In this document: positions 26,943 through 36,322 of the stretch, in pieces
How positions within the stretch are numbered: position 1 is the stretch's first letter
How the letters are laid out: the number at the start of each line of letters is the position of its first letter
Assembly: GCF_004352855.1 (NCBI RefSeq)
Contig: NZ_SJSC01000006.1
Coordinates: 62,001-126,000 of the forward strand
Direction: 5' to 3'
DNA length: 64,000 nucleotides
Source: Marinomonas sp. KMM3893
GTDB lineage: Bacteria; Pseudomonadota; Gammaproteobacteria; Pseudomonadales; Marinomonadaceae
Made by a program: the position numbers and the translations under genes
Notes under the pieces: generated by a model
Seen by the model: only the letters and a program-made list of their open reading frames with translations
What the model was told of the DNA's origin: nothing
Database searches by the model: none

Positions 26943-28421
26943 ATGATTGATAATTTACTGTTAGGCTTTTCAACCATTGCCACCTTCCCTGCCCTTTTCG
27001 CCATCGTCGCTGGTGTCTTAATCGGTATTATTTGTGGTGTGTTACCCGGTTTAAGTGCATCAACCGCAGTAGCATTAATGGTGCCATTTACCTTTGGCAT
27101 GGACCCAGTGGTTAGTATTGTGCTGCTCGTTTCTGTTTATTTAGCAGGTGAATACGGTGGATCTATTACCGCCATTGCGATTGGTGTACCTGGCACGCCT
27201 GCGGCCGCGGCGACCATGCTCGATGGTTACGAGCTAACCAAACAAGGTAAGCCTGGCCTTGCCCTCACCACATCTGTGGTCGCTTCCAGTATTGGAGGCA
27301 TGATAGGCGCTATTATTCTGTTTTGTTTTTCCGAACCATTGGCCAATGTCGCCTTATCGTTTGGCGCGCCAGAATACTTCGCATTAGCCGTTTTTGGTCT
27401 CGCTATTATTTCCAGTCTTGCCAGTGACAACCTTAAAAAAGGCTTTATTGTCATGTTTATTGGCCTCTTTTTAAAGACCATTGGCTTAGACCCTTTTAGC
27501 GGTGAAGAGCGCTTCACTTTTGGTGTGCCTAAGCTAATGGATGGGCTTGGTTTTATTCCAGCACTGATTGGTTTATTCGCAATGGCTTCGGTATTTACTG
27601 ATATTGATAAAGCCACGGCCAAAAGTAGAGCCATTGCATTATCTTTTGCGATGCCAAAAATCCGTCAACTATTATGCATGTGGAAAGTTTATTTACACTC
27701 CTCTATTCTGGGCTCCATTATTGGAGTATTGCCAGGTGCGGGTGCCACCATTGCGTCTTTTATTTGCTACAACGAAGTAAAACGGTTTTCCAAGAAAAAA
27801 GATCAATTTGGTAAAGGCTGCTTAGAAGGCGTCGCCGCTCCAGAATCCGGTAATAACGCCGTGGTCGGCGGCTCTTTAGTACCACTTCTTACTTTGGGTA
27901 TTCCCGGTTCAGGAACGGCCGCAGTGCTTATTGGCGCACTCATGCTACATGACATTCAGCCTGGCCCTTTATTGTTCCAGACTAATGGCAACATAGTGTA
28001 TGGGATTTTTGCAGGGTTATTTGTTGCCTGTTTAGCACAGTTATTTTTCGGATTAATTGGGGTGCCAGTTTGGATAAAAGTGATTTCAGCGCCAAAAGCA
28101 TTATTGCTGCCAGTCATCGCTTCTATCTCAGTTGTAGGTTCTTACAGCTATAACAACAGCATTGTTGACGTTTGGGTAATGCTAAGCTTTGGCTTATTAG
28201 GTTATTTGCTGAAGAAGTTTCATTACCCTGTTTCGCCAATCATATTGGCTTTGGTTCTGGGTGGTATATTAGAAGAAAACTTCCGTCGCTCATTAATGAT
28301 TTCAGAAGGTGATTTCTCCATCTTTGTGACTCATCCTATTAGCGCAGTCTTGCTTTTATTTGCTGTACTCTCTTTGCTGAGCCCGGTTTTATTCAATCGT
28401 CTCGCCAAGGTAAAAAGCTAA
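26943..28421 (+). CDS. tctA: Tripartite tricarboxylate transporter, large membrane subunit TctA
   Basis: 492 residues, about 11-12 membrane segments. The TctA signatures are present: GVLPGLSASTAVALMVPFTF at about 31-50, YGGSITAIAIGVPGTPAAAATMLDGY at about 77-102, IIGVLPGAGATIASF and VPLLTLGIPGSGTAAVLIGAL. It starts 4 bp after tctB and completes the transporter. It is driven by an ion gradient with substrate delivered by TctC. Confidence 0.92.
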   Translation: MIDNLLLGFSTIATFPALFAIVAGVLIGIICGVLPGLSASTAVALMVPFTFGMDPVVSIVLLVSVYLAGEYGGSITAIAIGVPGTPAAAATMLDGYELTKQGKPGLALTTSVVASSIGGMIGAIILFCFSEPLANVALSFGAPEYFALAVFGLAIISSLASDNLKKGFIVMFIGLFLKTIGLDPFSGEERFTFGVPKLMDGLGFIPALIGLFAMASVFTDIDKATAKSRAIALSFAMPKIRQLLCMWKVYLHSSILGSIIGVLPGAGATIASFICYNEVKRFSKKKDQFGKGCLEGVAAPESGNNAVVGGSLVPLLTLGIPGSGTAAVLIGALMLHDIQPGPLLFQTNGNIVYGIFAGLFVACLAQLFFGLIGVPVWIKVISAPKALLLPVIASISVVGSYSYNNSIVDVWVMLSFGLLGYLLKKFHYPVSPIILALVLGGILEENFRRSLMISEGDFSIFVTHPISAVLLLFAVLSLLSPVLFNRLAKVKS

Positions 28422-28491
28422 TATTGGCTATGACATGCTTCCAACGAATCGTCTGGCCTAGGTAAAAACCTCCCTCCTAAAAGTATCCTGA

Positions 28492-28526
28492 CTCTTTCTT
28501 CTGTCATCCATAAACAGAAGAAAGAG
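28492..28526 (+). terminator. Hairpin after tctA
   Basis: Strong stem CTCTTTCTTCTGT / ACAGAAGAAAGAG with a 9-nt loop, about 70 bp past tctA and 98 bp before the next gene. There is no T-tract after it, so it may be a mRNA-stabilising hairpin or a weak terminator. Confidence 0.5.
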
Positions 28527-28624
28527 CAAGGGTAGCCTCAACTAAATTGCACAGATTGTGTTCCTTCTTATTATGGCTTTTGTATATACTTAGTTTTCTG
28601 TCCACTATTAAGGAATCCAGCCTA

Positions 28625-29620
28625 ATGAAGATTCTTCCTTCACTTCTACCAGCCATGCTAGTGTCTGCTTTTTCTGTCAATGCCAGCGCCGCAAGCTGTG
28701 GTTCTTTTACCATAGCGGACATGAACTGGAATTCCGCGAGTTTGATTGCGCATATTGATCAATTTATTCTTAACAATGGATATCAATGTGATGCCGAACT
28801 GATTCCTGGTGACAGCGTGCCTACTGGCATCTCAATGATCGAGAAAGGCCAGCCCGATGTGGCGCCTGAGCTTTGGACCAACAGTGTCAAAGAAGCCTTA
28901 GACAAGGGCGTCGCTGATAAGCGTTTGCGCTATGCCGGAAAAGCATTAATAAATGGCGGTGAAGAAGGTTTTTGGGTTCCTGCTTATCTTGTCAAACAGT
29001 ACCCTGAAATGGCAACCATTGAAGGTGTGATCAAGCACGCAGCGCTATTCAAACACCCAGAAAGTGAAACCAAACACGCGTTTTATAGCTGCCCTGCTGG
29101 CTGGACTTGCCAAATTACCGCAGAGCACCTTTTTAATGCTCTAAAACTGGCTGATTACGGTTTTGATATGGTCGACCCAGGTTCCGGTGCGGGATTAGCA
29201 GGCAGCATTTCTCGAGCTTACGAACGCCACCAACCTTGGTTTGGCTATTACTGGTCACCCACACCGGTATTGGGCAAATACCCTATGGTCAAAGTGGATT
29301 TCGGCACCGGTGCGGACGTAGAGGAATACCGCAATTGCACCACGCAGCCAAATTGCCAATCACCAAAAGTGACCATGTACCCACCTTCTCCGGTATACAC
29401 CATCACCACAGAAGCTTTCGCCCAAAAAGAACCTTTGGCCTACGCTTACTTTGAAAAACGTGGTTTTACTAACCCACAGATGAGCAAGTTATTGGCCTGG
29501 ATGGAAGACAATCAAGCGGATGAAGAAACCGCCATGTATTACTTTTTAGAAACGTATCCAGAAATTTGGAAAGCGTGGGTGTCGGCTGACACCGCCGAAA
29601 AGGTAGAAAACGCGTTATAA
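28625..29620 (+). CDS. Glycine betaine/choline-type ABC binding protein (OpuAC family)
   Basis: 331 residues with a signal peptide ending at NASA (about residue 22). The mature part fits OpuAC-type receptors: FTIADMNWNSASLIAHIDQFIL, GMSMI-like GISMIEKGQPDVAPELWTNSV, and aromatic residues such as WFGYYWSPTPVLGKYP for a quaternary-amine cage. It binds a betaine-like osmolyte or choline. No ATPase or permease gene is adjacent, so it either serves a transporter elsewhere or is an orphan receptor. The start at 28625 follows TAAGGA. Confidence 0.85.
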   Translation: MKILPSLLPAMLVSAFSVNASAASCGSFTIADMNWNSASLIAHIDQFILNNGYQCDAELIPGDSVPTGISMIEKGQPDVAPELWTNSVKEALDKGVADKRLRYAGKALINGGEEGFWVPAYLVKQYPEMATIEGVIKHAALFKHPESETKHAFYSCPAGWTCQITAEHLFNALKLADYGFDMVDPGSGAGLAGSISRAYERHQPWFGYYWSPTPVLGKYPMVKVDFGTGADVEEYRNCTTQPNCQSPKVTMYPPSPVYTITTEAFAQKEPLAYAYFEKRGFTNPQMSKLLAWMEDNQADEETAMYYFLETYPEIWKAWVSADTAEKVENAL

Positions 29621-29643
29621 AATCCGATTAGACAAACATCATT

Positions 29644-29684
29644 AAAGCCTGAGTAGCGTAAAAGCCACTCAGGCTTTTTATTAT
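29644..29684 (+). terminator. Terminator after the OpuAC-type gene
   Basis: Stem AAAGCCTGAGT-GC / GC-ACTCAGGCTTT with a short loop and a T-run. Confidence 0.88.
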
Positions 29685-29797
29685 CACTGACTCAGCAAAT
29701 ACGCTAAAATAGCCGAAATATTAAGGTGTTAACTCACCTACTTGAACGAAAATAAGCTCAGCACAGGACGTGCTAATACTCTTTGAGGTAACAAGAG

Positions 29798-30235
29798 ATG
29801 ACCCGCGTTTTGATCTTATTTGGGCTGCTGTTTACACCATTCGTGTATGCCCAATCGATCGTAGTAGATCGCATTATATCTGTATACGACGCCGACACCT
29901 TTCGAGTCGACATTGATAGTTGGCCACAGATCATTGGCAAAAACATGTCGATTCGAGTGAATGGCGTCGACGCCGCCGAAATCCGTGGCAAATGCCCAAG
30001 CGAGAAGTTGCAAGCCAAAATGGCTCGGGACTTTACAAGAGCGTTTTTAAAGAAGGGGCATTTAATAGAACTAAGAGGCATGAAGCGCGGTAAGTACTTT
30101 CGCTTGATTGCCGATGTTTACGTGGATGGAAAGTCACTCTCAAAAGAGTTGATTTCCTTAGGATTGGCTCGCCCTTATGATGGTGGCCATAGAGACGGAT
30201 GGTGTTCAACCAATACGAAAGATAAACACCTGTAG
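29798..30235 (+). CDS. Secreted thermonuclease-like (SNase) nuclease
   Basis: 145 residues: signal peptide (VLILFGLLFTPFVYAQ, to about residue 19), then an SNase fold. Visible blocks: ISVYDADTFRVDI (Ca-binding Asp), MSIRVNGVDAAEIRGKCPSEK (catalytic Arg and Glu), GKYFRLIADVYVDGKSLSKELISLGLARPYDGG (second Arg). Mature size is close to the minimal nuclease. It is exported and would cut DNA or RNA outside the cytoplasm. Cys pairs may form a disulfide. Confidence 0.85.
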   Translation: MTRVLILFGLLFTPFVYAQSIVVDRIISVYDADTFRVDIDSWPQIIGKNMSIRVNGVDAAEIRGKCPSEKLQAKMARDFTRAFLKKGHLIELRGMKRGKYFRLIADVYVDGKSLSKELISLGLARPYDGGHRDGWCSTNTKDKHL

Positions 30236-30258
30236 CCCATCTTGGTCGACAGGTGTTT
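30224..30258. terminator. Terminator between the SNase gene and the QOR2-like gene
   Basis: Stem AAACACCTGT / ACAGGTGTTT with a 15-nt loop; the left arm includes the SNase stop codon region. It serves the convergent pair. Confidence 0.65.
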
Positions 30259-30295
30259 ATGTTAAGCGACGGCATTAAGCTAAAGAAGACAGCGG

Positions 30296-31153
30296 TTAGT
30301 GCTTGTACTCAGCTTTTAGCTTGGAAAAGTAATCTTCCCAGCGAATGTGCTCTCGCCCTGCCGCGGCGGCGAATTGACTAGGGTTATCAGATTTACCTTC
30401 TAAAATACCTTGGTAAATGCCCGCTATCACAGTACCAAGAAAATCCCCTAGCTCGGCAATTCGGTTCTCTTTAAACGCTTCAACCGTCATCGCTTGATAC
30501 ACCAAGTTGGCATCAAACGCCTCGTTCATAAAGTCCACCAATTGGGATTGGGTAATCGATTCACCATTGAGGTTATAGGTGTGACCCTTGTGTTTATCTT
30601 CTAGCAGCATTTTTGCATAAGCGTAGGCCAATTCACCGCGGGTGGTATAACCACACTTGCCTTCCCCAGCACAGTTAAAAATACTGCCCGCTTTTTTGTA
30701 GTTTTCGATGTATTCAATGTCTGGCTCAATATAAATGCCATTACGGCCAATCACCCATTCTAAACCACTTTCACGCACATCTTGCTCGGTCTGACGATTG
30801 CTTTGAATCACGGGTGAAAACGCGGTATTTTCTTCTGCTCCCTGCACACTGGTGTAAACGATTTTTGTTACTCCAGCCTTCTTTGCTGCAGCGATCACAT
30901 TTCTATGCTGACCTATGCGTTTATCAGGTGCGTCCATACCAGAAACAAGCAACAAGGTGTCAACCGATTGCAGTGATGCTTCGAGTTGTGCCAAGTCATT
31001 GTAATCCCCTGGTCGTACTTCCACGCCCAAGTGTTGTGCTTTTTCAGGCGTTCTTGCCAAAGCAATAATATTCTCTTTCGATGTTAAGGATAACAAGGCG
31101 TTAACAATGGCTGCGCCTAACTGGCCACTGGCTGCGGTAACGGCAATTTTCAT
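30296..31153 (-). CDS. NmrA-like NAD(P)H:quinone oxidoreductase (QOR2 type)
   Basis: 285 residues of the atypical-SDR NmrA/QOR2 family. N-terminal Rossmann loop AASGQLGAAIVNAL, LARTPEKAQ, VDTLLLVSGMD, KKAGVTKIVYTSVQGA, and the RNGIY motif where QorB has RNGWY. It would reduce quinones or sense NADPH. The start at 31153 is preferred (GGGGAAAG upstream); the frame extends 20 codons further without homology. It lies behind a DUF2798 gene and a divergent MarR gene, suggesting MarR control as for other quinone-stress genes. Confidence 0.84.
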   Translation of the reverse strand: MKIAVTAASGQLGAAIVNALLSLTSKENIIALARTPEKAQHLGVEVRPGDYNDLAQLEASLQSVDTLLLVSGMDAPDKRIGQHRNVIAAAKKAGVTKIVYTSVQGAEENTAFSPVIQSNRQTEQDVRESGLEWVIGRNGIYIEPDIEYIENYKKAGSIFNCAGEGKCGYTTRGELAYAYAKMLLEDKHKGHTYNLNGESITQSQLVDFMNEAFDANLVYQAMTVEAFKENRIAELGDFLGTVIAGIYQGILEGKSDNPSQFAAAAGREHIRWEDYFSKLKAEYKH

Positions 31154-31243
31154 TTTCTTTCCCCTGTTTTGCTGATAATCAGTCTTTGTAAAAGTGTATT
31201 TTAGTTTACTCATCTTGCTTGTTCATTTGCTTACGAAGCGCTA

Positions 31244-31735
31244 TTAGCTGCGCAAAAAACGCTCTATTTTCGGTTTTATTGTCATTGTAATGACAGTCGA
31301 CAAGGTTAACGCCACCGGCAACGCCGCCAATAATCCATTTAACCAGCCATGATAAAATGCAGAAAGGTCATGAAAGCCAATATTGTTAGCCGCTGTGCTG
31401 AACGCCATAAAAGATTCCATGACACACGCCATGCCAACGCCAACGATCAAATTGCGTTTGTTCTCCCGCATTTTGGGAGTGAGCTTTTCTACCAGCTTAG
31501 TGACCAAGGCCATCAAAATAAACCCTGCTGGCATCACGGTAAACAGCGCGGTTATAAATGAGGTTAACCAGCTTAAGAAAAAAGTGTCGGTAAAGCCAAT
31601 ATTTCGATACGTCATGATGCCGGTTAAAGAACCACCTATAAGGGTCATTACCCCTAAAACAAGGGCGATTTTATGCAATAAAGGGGTTTTCTTTTGTTCT
31701 AATTCTGGAGCGGATGCAATCGTTTTAATGGTCAT
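31244..31735 (-). CDS. DUF2798 membrane protein
   Basis: 163 residues with four membrane segments arranged as two DUF2798-like repeats (about 25-85 and 100-155), each pairing two helices; the second reads VGVGMACVMESFMAFSTAANNIG. Function unknown. The start at 31735 (MTIKTIASAPELEQ) is chosen since the upstream extension runs through the operator region. It is divergent from the MarR gene and 90 bp upstream of the QOR2-like gene on the same strand. Confidence 0.78.
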   Translation of the reverse strand: MTIKTIASAPELEQKKTPLLHKIALVLGVMTLIGGSLTGIMTYRNIGFTDTFFLSWLTSFITALFTVMPAGFILMALVTKLVEKLTPKMRENKRNLIVGVGMACVMESFMAFSTAANNIGFHDLSAFYHGWLNGLLAALPVALTLSTVITMTIKPKIERFLRS

Positions 31736-31768
31736 TTTAAAACCCAACCTTGAATTCAATAGATAAGT

Positions 31769-31814
31769 GATTGATAATATCAACCATAATATACACATGA
31801 TTGATAAAGTCAAC
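31769..31814. promoter_or_regulatory. Two operator-like repeats for the MarR regulator
   Basis: GATTGATAATATCAAC at 31769-31784 and GATTGATAAAGTCAAC at 31799-31814: same orientation, 14 of 16 bases identical, start-to-start spacing exactly 30 bp (about three helical turns). The first contains the palindrome TTGATAATATCAA. Both lie between the divergent DUF2798 and MarR starts. Confidence 0.75.
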
Positions 31815-31836
31815 TAATTCCAAGAGAGAGCTTAGA

Positions 31837-32262
31837 TTGCCTACTAACACATCACTAGAAAACCTATTCCACCTGGTGCACGCACTGAAACAACAAATGC
31901 ATCGACACATTGAGGAGCTTGGCTTAAATATTACCGCGATGCACATACGTACCATCAGCATCATTAATGACAAAGGGTCTTGCACAGCCAGCGAGGTAGC
32001 CAGCTTCTTACAGCGCGATAAAGCTCAAATAACCCGTTTGCTGAACGCGCTCATCAAAGACGATTTAATCACTAAAGAAAACAATCCTGACGACAAACGC
32101 AGTCAATGTCTGCGTCTTACCGAGAAAGGTTTGCATTTGCTAAAGCAAATAAAAGGCATTGAAAAGACCATCTTCAAGATGATGTCGAACGGCATGTCAG
32201 AGGAGACATTAGAGGGCTTTCAGCAAGTTACCAAACAACTTACTCGCAATCTTACTGGCTAA
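31837..32262 (+). CDS. MarR family regulator
   Basis: 141 residues. The winged-helix core is visible: LNITAMHIRTISIIND, CTASEVASFLQRDKAQITRLLNALIKDDLI, then the wing ENNPDDKRSQCLRLTEKG. It probably controls itself and the divergent DUF2798/quinone-reductase genes, in the way that MarR proteins answer quinones or oxidants. The start is unusual: TTG at 31837 with AGAGAG 7 bp upstream is preferred. An in-frame TTG at 31801 lies inside the second operator repeat. Confidence 0.82.
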   Translation: MPTNTSLENLFHLVHALKQQMHRHIEELGLNITAMHIRTISIINDKGSCTASEVASFLQRDKAQITRLLNALIKDDLITKENNPDDKRSQCLRLTEKGLHLLKQIKGIEKTIFKMMSNGMSEETLEGFQQVTKQLTRNLTG

Positions 32263-32329
32263 TCACAAGTGCCTGTCTGATCATTCTCGATCTAGTAACG
32301 AGATGACCTAGACAATGGTGTCAATCATG

Positions 32330-35254
32330 TCACGAAAGATAATCAGCAATTGGCACGTCATCAATCTGATCTGGGTTCATGTATTCTTGAGCGTAAACCA
32401 GATAAGCCTTCGATTCTAAAAACAACCGGAAGATATCAGGGTCGATATGCTGGTTGGTTACCATAGAAGACATGATTTTAATGGCTTCGGACAGTTTTTT
32501 ACCTTTTTTGTAGGGTCTATCTACTGCTGTCAGTGCTTCAAATATGTCGGCTACGGCCATCATTCGAGAAACGGGCGACATGTCATCTCGGGTTAACCGT
32601 TTAGGATACCCAGTTCCATCCATTTTTTCGTGATGGCCACCAGCAAGTTCAGGCACAGACTTTAAATGCTTCGGAAACGGCAACTTATCCAGCATTTTTA
32701 TGGTTTGAACAATGTGCTCATTGATCTTGTAACGGTCTTCTGGTGTCAACGTGCCACGCTGAATTGAGAGATTGTGCAGTTCCCCTCGATTGTAAAGAAA
32801 TTCAGGCACATCCATTTTGAACCCCCATGGATTACCTTCTGGTAATTTTTCTGAGTCAGGTCGCTCAAAAAGATGTTCTGGCCGGTCAGCAAGTAATGGC
32901 TCTTTGACCGGCAATGTGGGAGCTGCTGTTCTATTTTTCCTTTCTAGTTCTTCATGGGAAATGCCAATACGATCGTCGAGGGTTCGAGTCCAGGTTTTTT
33001 GCGCAATGCTGTCCATGCGGCCTTGTTTGCTTTCATCCAAATACTCTCCTCCTTGATTCAACTTGGCCACAAATGCAAAGTCATCATCCAGTTGAGCCAG
33101 CGTTTCATGCAACGCCGCGTCGTCAACCACAATGGCGTTCTTATCCAGTGTACTGCGCAAAAATTGAATCTCTGTCTCACGCTTGATCACTTCTACTCGC
33201 ATGCGAATCTCATGAATTCGGTCGTAAATGGTTTCCAGTTTCGTGGCTTTATCGATCACAAATTCAGGGGTAGTGATTTTGCCACAGTCGTGCAACCAAG
33301 CCGCGACGTGAATCGCTTCCCAGTTATCTCGAGATAAACTGAAGTTTGCAAATGGTCCTTCTTTGGCGTCATTCGCGGCGTTTGCCAGCAATTTGGTCAG
33401 CTCTGGGACACGAGCACAATGCCCGCCAGTGTATGGGCTTTTCGCATCGATGGCCCCCGCTATAAGCTGAATAAAACTCTCAAAGAGGTCTCGCTGGGCG
33501 GCAATCAGTCGTCGAGCTTCCACCGACACCGCCGCTGAACCAGACAAGGCCTCAGTGAATCGCATTAGCGCCGGGTCTATGCTCTCTTGTTCGAAAAGCA
33601 ATATGACACCGACGAGTTCGTTTGTTCTGTTAAATAACGGCGTGGCCAATAAATAGGATGGCGGAGTCTCTAAAGCTTGGCTCAGCTCACCTAAGCCCAT
33701 TTGTTCAAGCTCTGCATAGGACACCTTAATATTCTGTGCGGCTTTATGTTCGACGGCGCGCACAATTAATGAGTCGTCTAATGACAGCTGGATAGGAGGA
33801 ATGTTGACGTCAACGTGTTTTTCACTCGCAATTCGGGATGCAAATGACACCAGCGACCCACCTTCACTATCGGTTAAGTAAAGCACCCCTGCTTGGGTTT
33901 CCGTGGTGGCGATGATCTCATCCAGCAATTTAACCAAGAGTGTGTTGAAGTCTTCTTCTGCCGCGATCGTTCTGTTGATATCAAGAAAACGAGAAACAGT
34001 GACCCTCAATCGATCAACCGTGTCGGCTAATTCAGACGCCTCCTTTACCCTAGAGCTTACGGTAATAGGTTGAGTAAAATCGAAAGAAGCCAATTTTTGC
34101 ACATCTTTAGATAACTGGCTTAACGGTTTGGTAATTTGGCGGATTATCAGAATGCCAAACGGTATAAACAGACCAATAATGATTAAGATCACCATGCCTT
34201 GGTCTCGAATGATCTTACGTGTTGTGGCGAATAAATTGTCTGCCGGCACCGCAAGCAATAGACGCACTTCTGTCCCCGTCCCAAAATCTAACGACCTGCT
34301 GGAAACAACCCACTCCCTTCCCTCTGATTCCACCATGCCATGGCTGTATGGCCCAGACAGTCCTATCTCACGAGCAGCAGTACTTAAGGTGGAGGAGCTT
34401 AAATTGGATATGTTTTTGCGAACTATCGTACCCGCAGAATCTTTCTCGATTAATTGAGACAGATCAGAATACGCGATCAAGGTGCCATCACTTTCTGTGA
34501 TGGCAATTTCAGAGTCTGGCGTCAATCGCAGGTTTTGTACTTCGGATGCAAGCTGATCGACGGTGGCATCAAATCCGACAACAGAAGAAGCGCTCACGGA
34601 TCGTTGCGATATGGTGACCCCAATTTCTCCTGTGGTAAAAAAGGTGTATGGACCACTGGTGACTGAATTTTTATCGCCTTCACTGGACTGAAACCAAGGC
34701 CGCTCACGAGGGTCATAAATATAGTCTGGCTTTGGGCGCACCGCCTGCAAACGAAGGTTTGCATCGTACAATCGATATTCCCCGACCCGGTTGCCATTCA
34801 CATCTAACGTAATCGTTTGAACCAAGTATCTCGTGGCATCCTTTAGATGAAACATCGAACGCATGTCATTGTTGTCTATTTTTCTGACGAGAAAAAACTC
34901 TCCATTCGCGTAGCCGACGTAGATATTGCGAATGGTGGGGTTGCTTTTAAGCGCTTCAGCCAACACGGGCAACCTGGACAGACGAGTACTTAGATCGGAC
35001 GCAACCGTCATTTGATCATGGATCAATATGCTGAGTTGCGATTGAACCGGTTCGGTTAATCTTCGAATTCGCTCACGGACCATCACCCCAATCGTATCAA
35101 ACTGCTCTTCGAGCGCCGCCGTTAAAGCATTATTGACGCCTTTATAGCCAAGCACTGAAACGGTACTCGTAATGGCAATTGCAAGCGTAACGCTAGCCGC
35201 AATAAGCAAGGTTTGTACGGAAACAAGAAACTTTTTTGGTTTGCGGTGTGGCAT
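32330..35254 (-). CDS. Membrane HD-GYP phosphodiesterase with Cache, HAMP and GAF domains
   Basis: 974 residues. TM1 at about 10-38, periplasmic dCache-like sensor at about 55-345 (YDPRERPWFQSSEG is a Cache signature), TM2 at about 354-373, HAMP to about 425, GAF at about 440-590, HD-GYP from about 600. The HD pair is in WLHDCGK (655-656) and the GYP motif in HHEKMDGTGYP (874-884). In ordinary HD-GYP domains these lie about 60-65 residues apart; here about 218 separate them, so about 150 residues are inserted. Active-site residues look intact, so c-di-GMP hydrolysis in response to an external ligand is likely. The start at 35254 follows AAGGGA; the frame is open to 35383. Confidence 0.87.
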   Translation of the reverse strand: MPHRKPKKFLVSVQTLLIAASVTLAIAITSTVSVLGYKGVNNALTAALEEQFDTIGVMVRERIRRLTEPVQSQLSILIHDQMTVASDLSTRLSRLPVLAEALKSNPTIRNIYVGYANGEFFLVRKIDNNDMRSMFHLKDATRYLVQTITLDVNGNRVGEYRLYDANLRLQAVRPKPDYIYDPRERPWFQSSEGDKNSVTSGPYTFFTTGEIGVTISQRSVSASSVVGFDATVDQLASEVQNLRLTPDSEIAITESDGTLIAYSDLSQLIEKDSAGTIVRKNISNLSSSTLSTAAREIGLSGPYSHGMVESEGREWVVSSRSLDFGTGTEVRLLLAVPADNLFATTRKIIRDQGMVILIIIGLFIPFGILIIRQITKPLSQLSKDVQKLASFDFTQPITVSSRVKEASELADTVDRLRVTVSRFLDINRTIAAEEDFNTLLVKLLDEIIATTETQAGVLYLTDSEGGSLVSFASRIASEKHVDVNIPPIQLSLDDSLIVRAVEHKAAQNIKVSYAELEQMGLGELSQALETPPSYLLATPLFNRTNELVGVILLFEQESIDPALMRFTEALSGSAAVSVEARRLIAAQRDLFESFIQLIAGAIDAKSPYTGGHCARVPELTKLLANAANDAKEGPFANFSLSRDNWEAIHVAAWLHDCGKITTPEFVIDKATKLETIYDRIHEIRMRVEVIKRETEIQFLRSTLDKNAIVVDDAALHETLAQLDDDFAFVAKLNQGGEYLDESKQGRMDSIAQKTWTRTLDDRIGISHEELERKNRTAAPTLPVKEPLLADRPEHLFERPDSEKLPEGNPWGFKMDVPEFLYNRGELHNLSIQRGTLTPEDRYKINEHIVQTIKMLDKLPFPKHLKSVPELAGGHHEKMDGTGYPKRLTRDDMSPVSRMMAVADIFEALTAVDRPYKKGKKLSEAIKIMSSMVTNQHIDPDIFRLFLESKAYLVYAQEYMNPDQIDDVPIADYLS

Positions 35255-35421
35255 GAGAAAACAATCCCTTTGATTTTCGTGCTCAAGGCATGTGCAATAT
35301 GTAAGTGTTAGTATTAAGTCATTTTTTTGCTTGAAATGCACAAAAAAACCAAATATTTCTGACGTTTTAATCCTAATGTGCATTACTATTAATTATTTTT
35401 TGCATTTTTGAAGGCTTCTCT

Positions 35422-36219
35422 ATGCGCTCAAAAGTTCTGGTTTTCACCTTATTCTGGGCATTAATCTCACCCGCATCGGCGGATCAATTTGGGTGCGATG
35501 ATGGCGTTATTTCTGTTGGCGTTACCCAATCTGGAGTGATGTATCAGGACGGACGCGGGATAGACCCAGACCTTCTTAGAGTATTAAGCAAGATAACCCA
35601 TTGTGAATTTCAGCTAATCCCCATTGCCAGAGCAGATGCTTTTGGCCTAGTAAAGCAAGGAAAAATAGACCTTGTTCCTAGCGTCACTCGGGAGCCTCTT
35701 CGAGAGTCTTTTGCCTGGTTTATTCCCTACTATGAAATCAAGTTCTTACTCTTAACCAATGCAAATAGACTCCCCGCTGTAGCGAATCTAGAACAATTGA
35801 AAAATATCGAAGGGGCCAGCATCGCAAAAGCGCTAGGCAGTGGCTACGGAAGTTATTTTAATTACCATTTATCTGAGATGGCGGCACTCGGAATGGTACG
35901 TCTTTATGCGGATTATGGAGAAACCGTCAAAGCGTTATTAAACGAAGAGGTAGATGCGGTATTGAGCCTGCCGCAAATTTACCGTTTTTTCTTTGCAGAA
36001 GGAAAAGAACCCTTCCCAATAAACATTATTGATGTCTCCCCAGCTACACCAACAACTGTTTCGTTAATGCTGGGCAAACACCGTTTCTCAAGCCCGCAAG
36101 TGGCCAACTGGCTTAGAGTAATGGAAACCTTACGCTTAGACGGAAGACTGCAAACTATTATGGAAAATTACGTATCCACCAATGAGGCAGCCGCTATGTT
36201 AGGAGCAGATCCACACTAA
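35422..36219 (+). CDS. Periplasmic solute-binding protein, family 3 type
   Basis: 265 residues with a signal peptide (SKVLVFTLFWALISPASA, to about residue 20). The body follows the amino-acid/polar-solute receptor fold: GRGIDPDLLRVLSKITHCEFQLIPIARADAFGLVKQGKIDLVPSVTREPLR, then NLEQLKNIEGASIAKALGSGYG and KALLNEEVDAVLSL. No permease is adjacent. It is divergent from the HD-GYP gene with a 167-bp gap and may serve as a ligand-binding partner or orphan receptor; the link with the HD-GYP sensor is a guess. Confidence 0.8.
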   Translation: MRSKVLVFTLFWALISPASADQFGCDDGVISVGVTQSGVMYQDGRGIDPDLLRVLSKITHCEFQLIPIARADAFGLVKQGKIDLVPSVTREPLRESFAWFIPYYEIKFLLLTNANRLPAVANLEQLKNIEGASIAKALGSGYGSYFNYHLSEMAALGMVRLYADYGETVKALLNEEVDAVLSLPQIYRFFFAEGKEPFPINIIDVSPATPTTVSLMLGKHRFSSPQVANWLRVMETLRLDGRLQTIMENYVSTNEAAAMLGADPH

Positions 36220-36237
36220 AATCAGCCCTTTCTCCCG

Positions 36238-36268
36238 AAAAATGGAACCAGTTCGGTTCCATTTTTCT
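36238..36268. terminator. Terminator between the solute-binding and DUF4437 genes
   Basis: Stem AAAAATGGAACC / GGTTCCATTTTT, 5-nt loop, with T-run; symmetrical ends let it serve both convergent genes. Confidence 0.9.
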
Positions 36269-36322
36269 TTAAACCAACTTTGTATTCAGGCTCACTTACC
36301 AATCAAACGATAAACAACTATA

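Noticed and set aside
31801..31836. Upstream TTG as start of the MarR protein
   Set aside because: It would place the start inside the second operator-like repeat, and the AGAGAG site fits the TTG at 31837 better.
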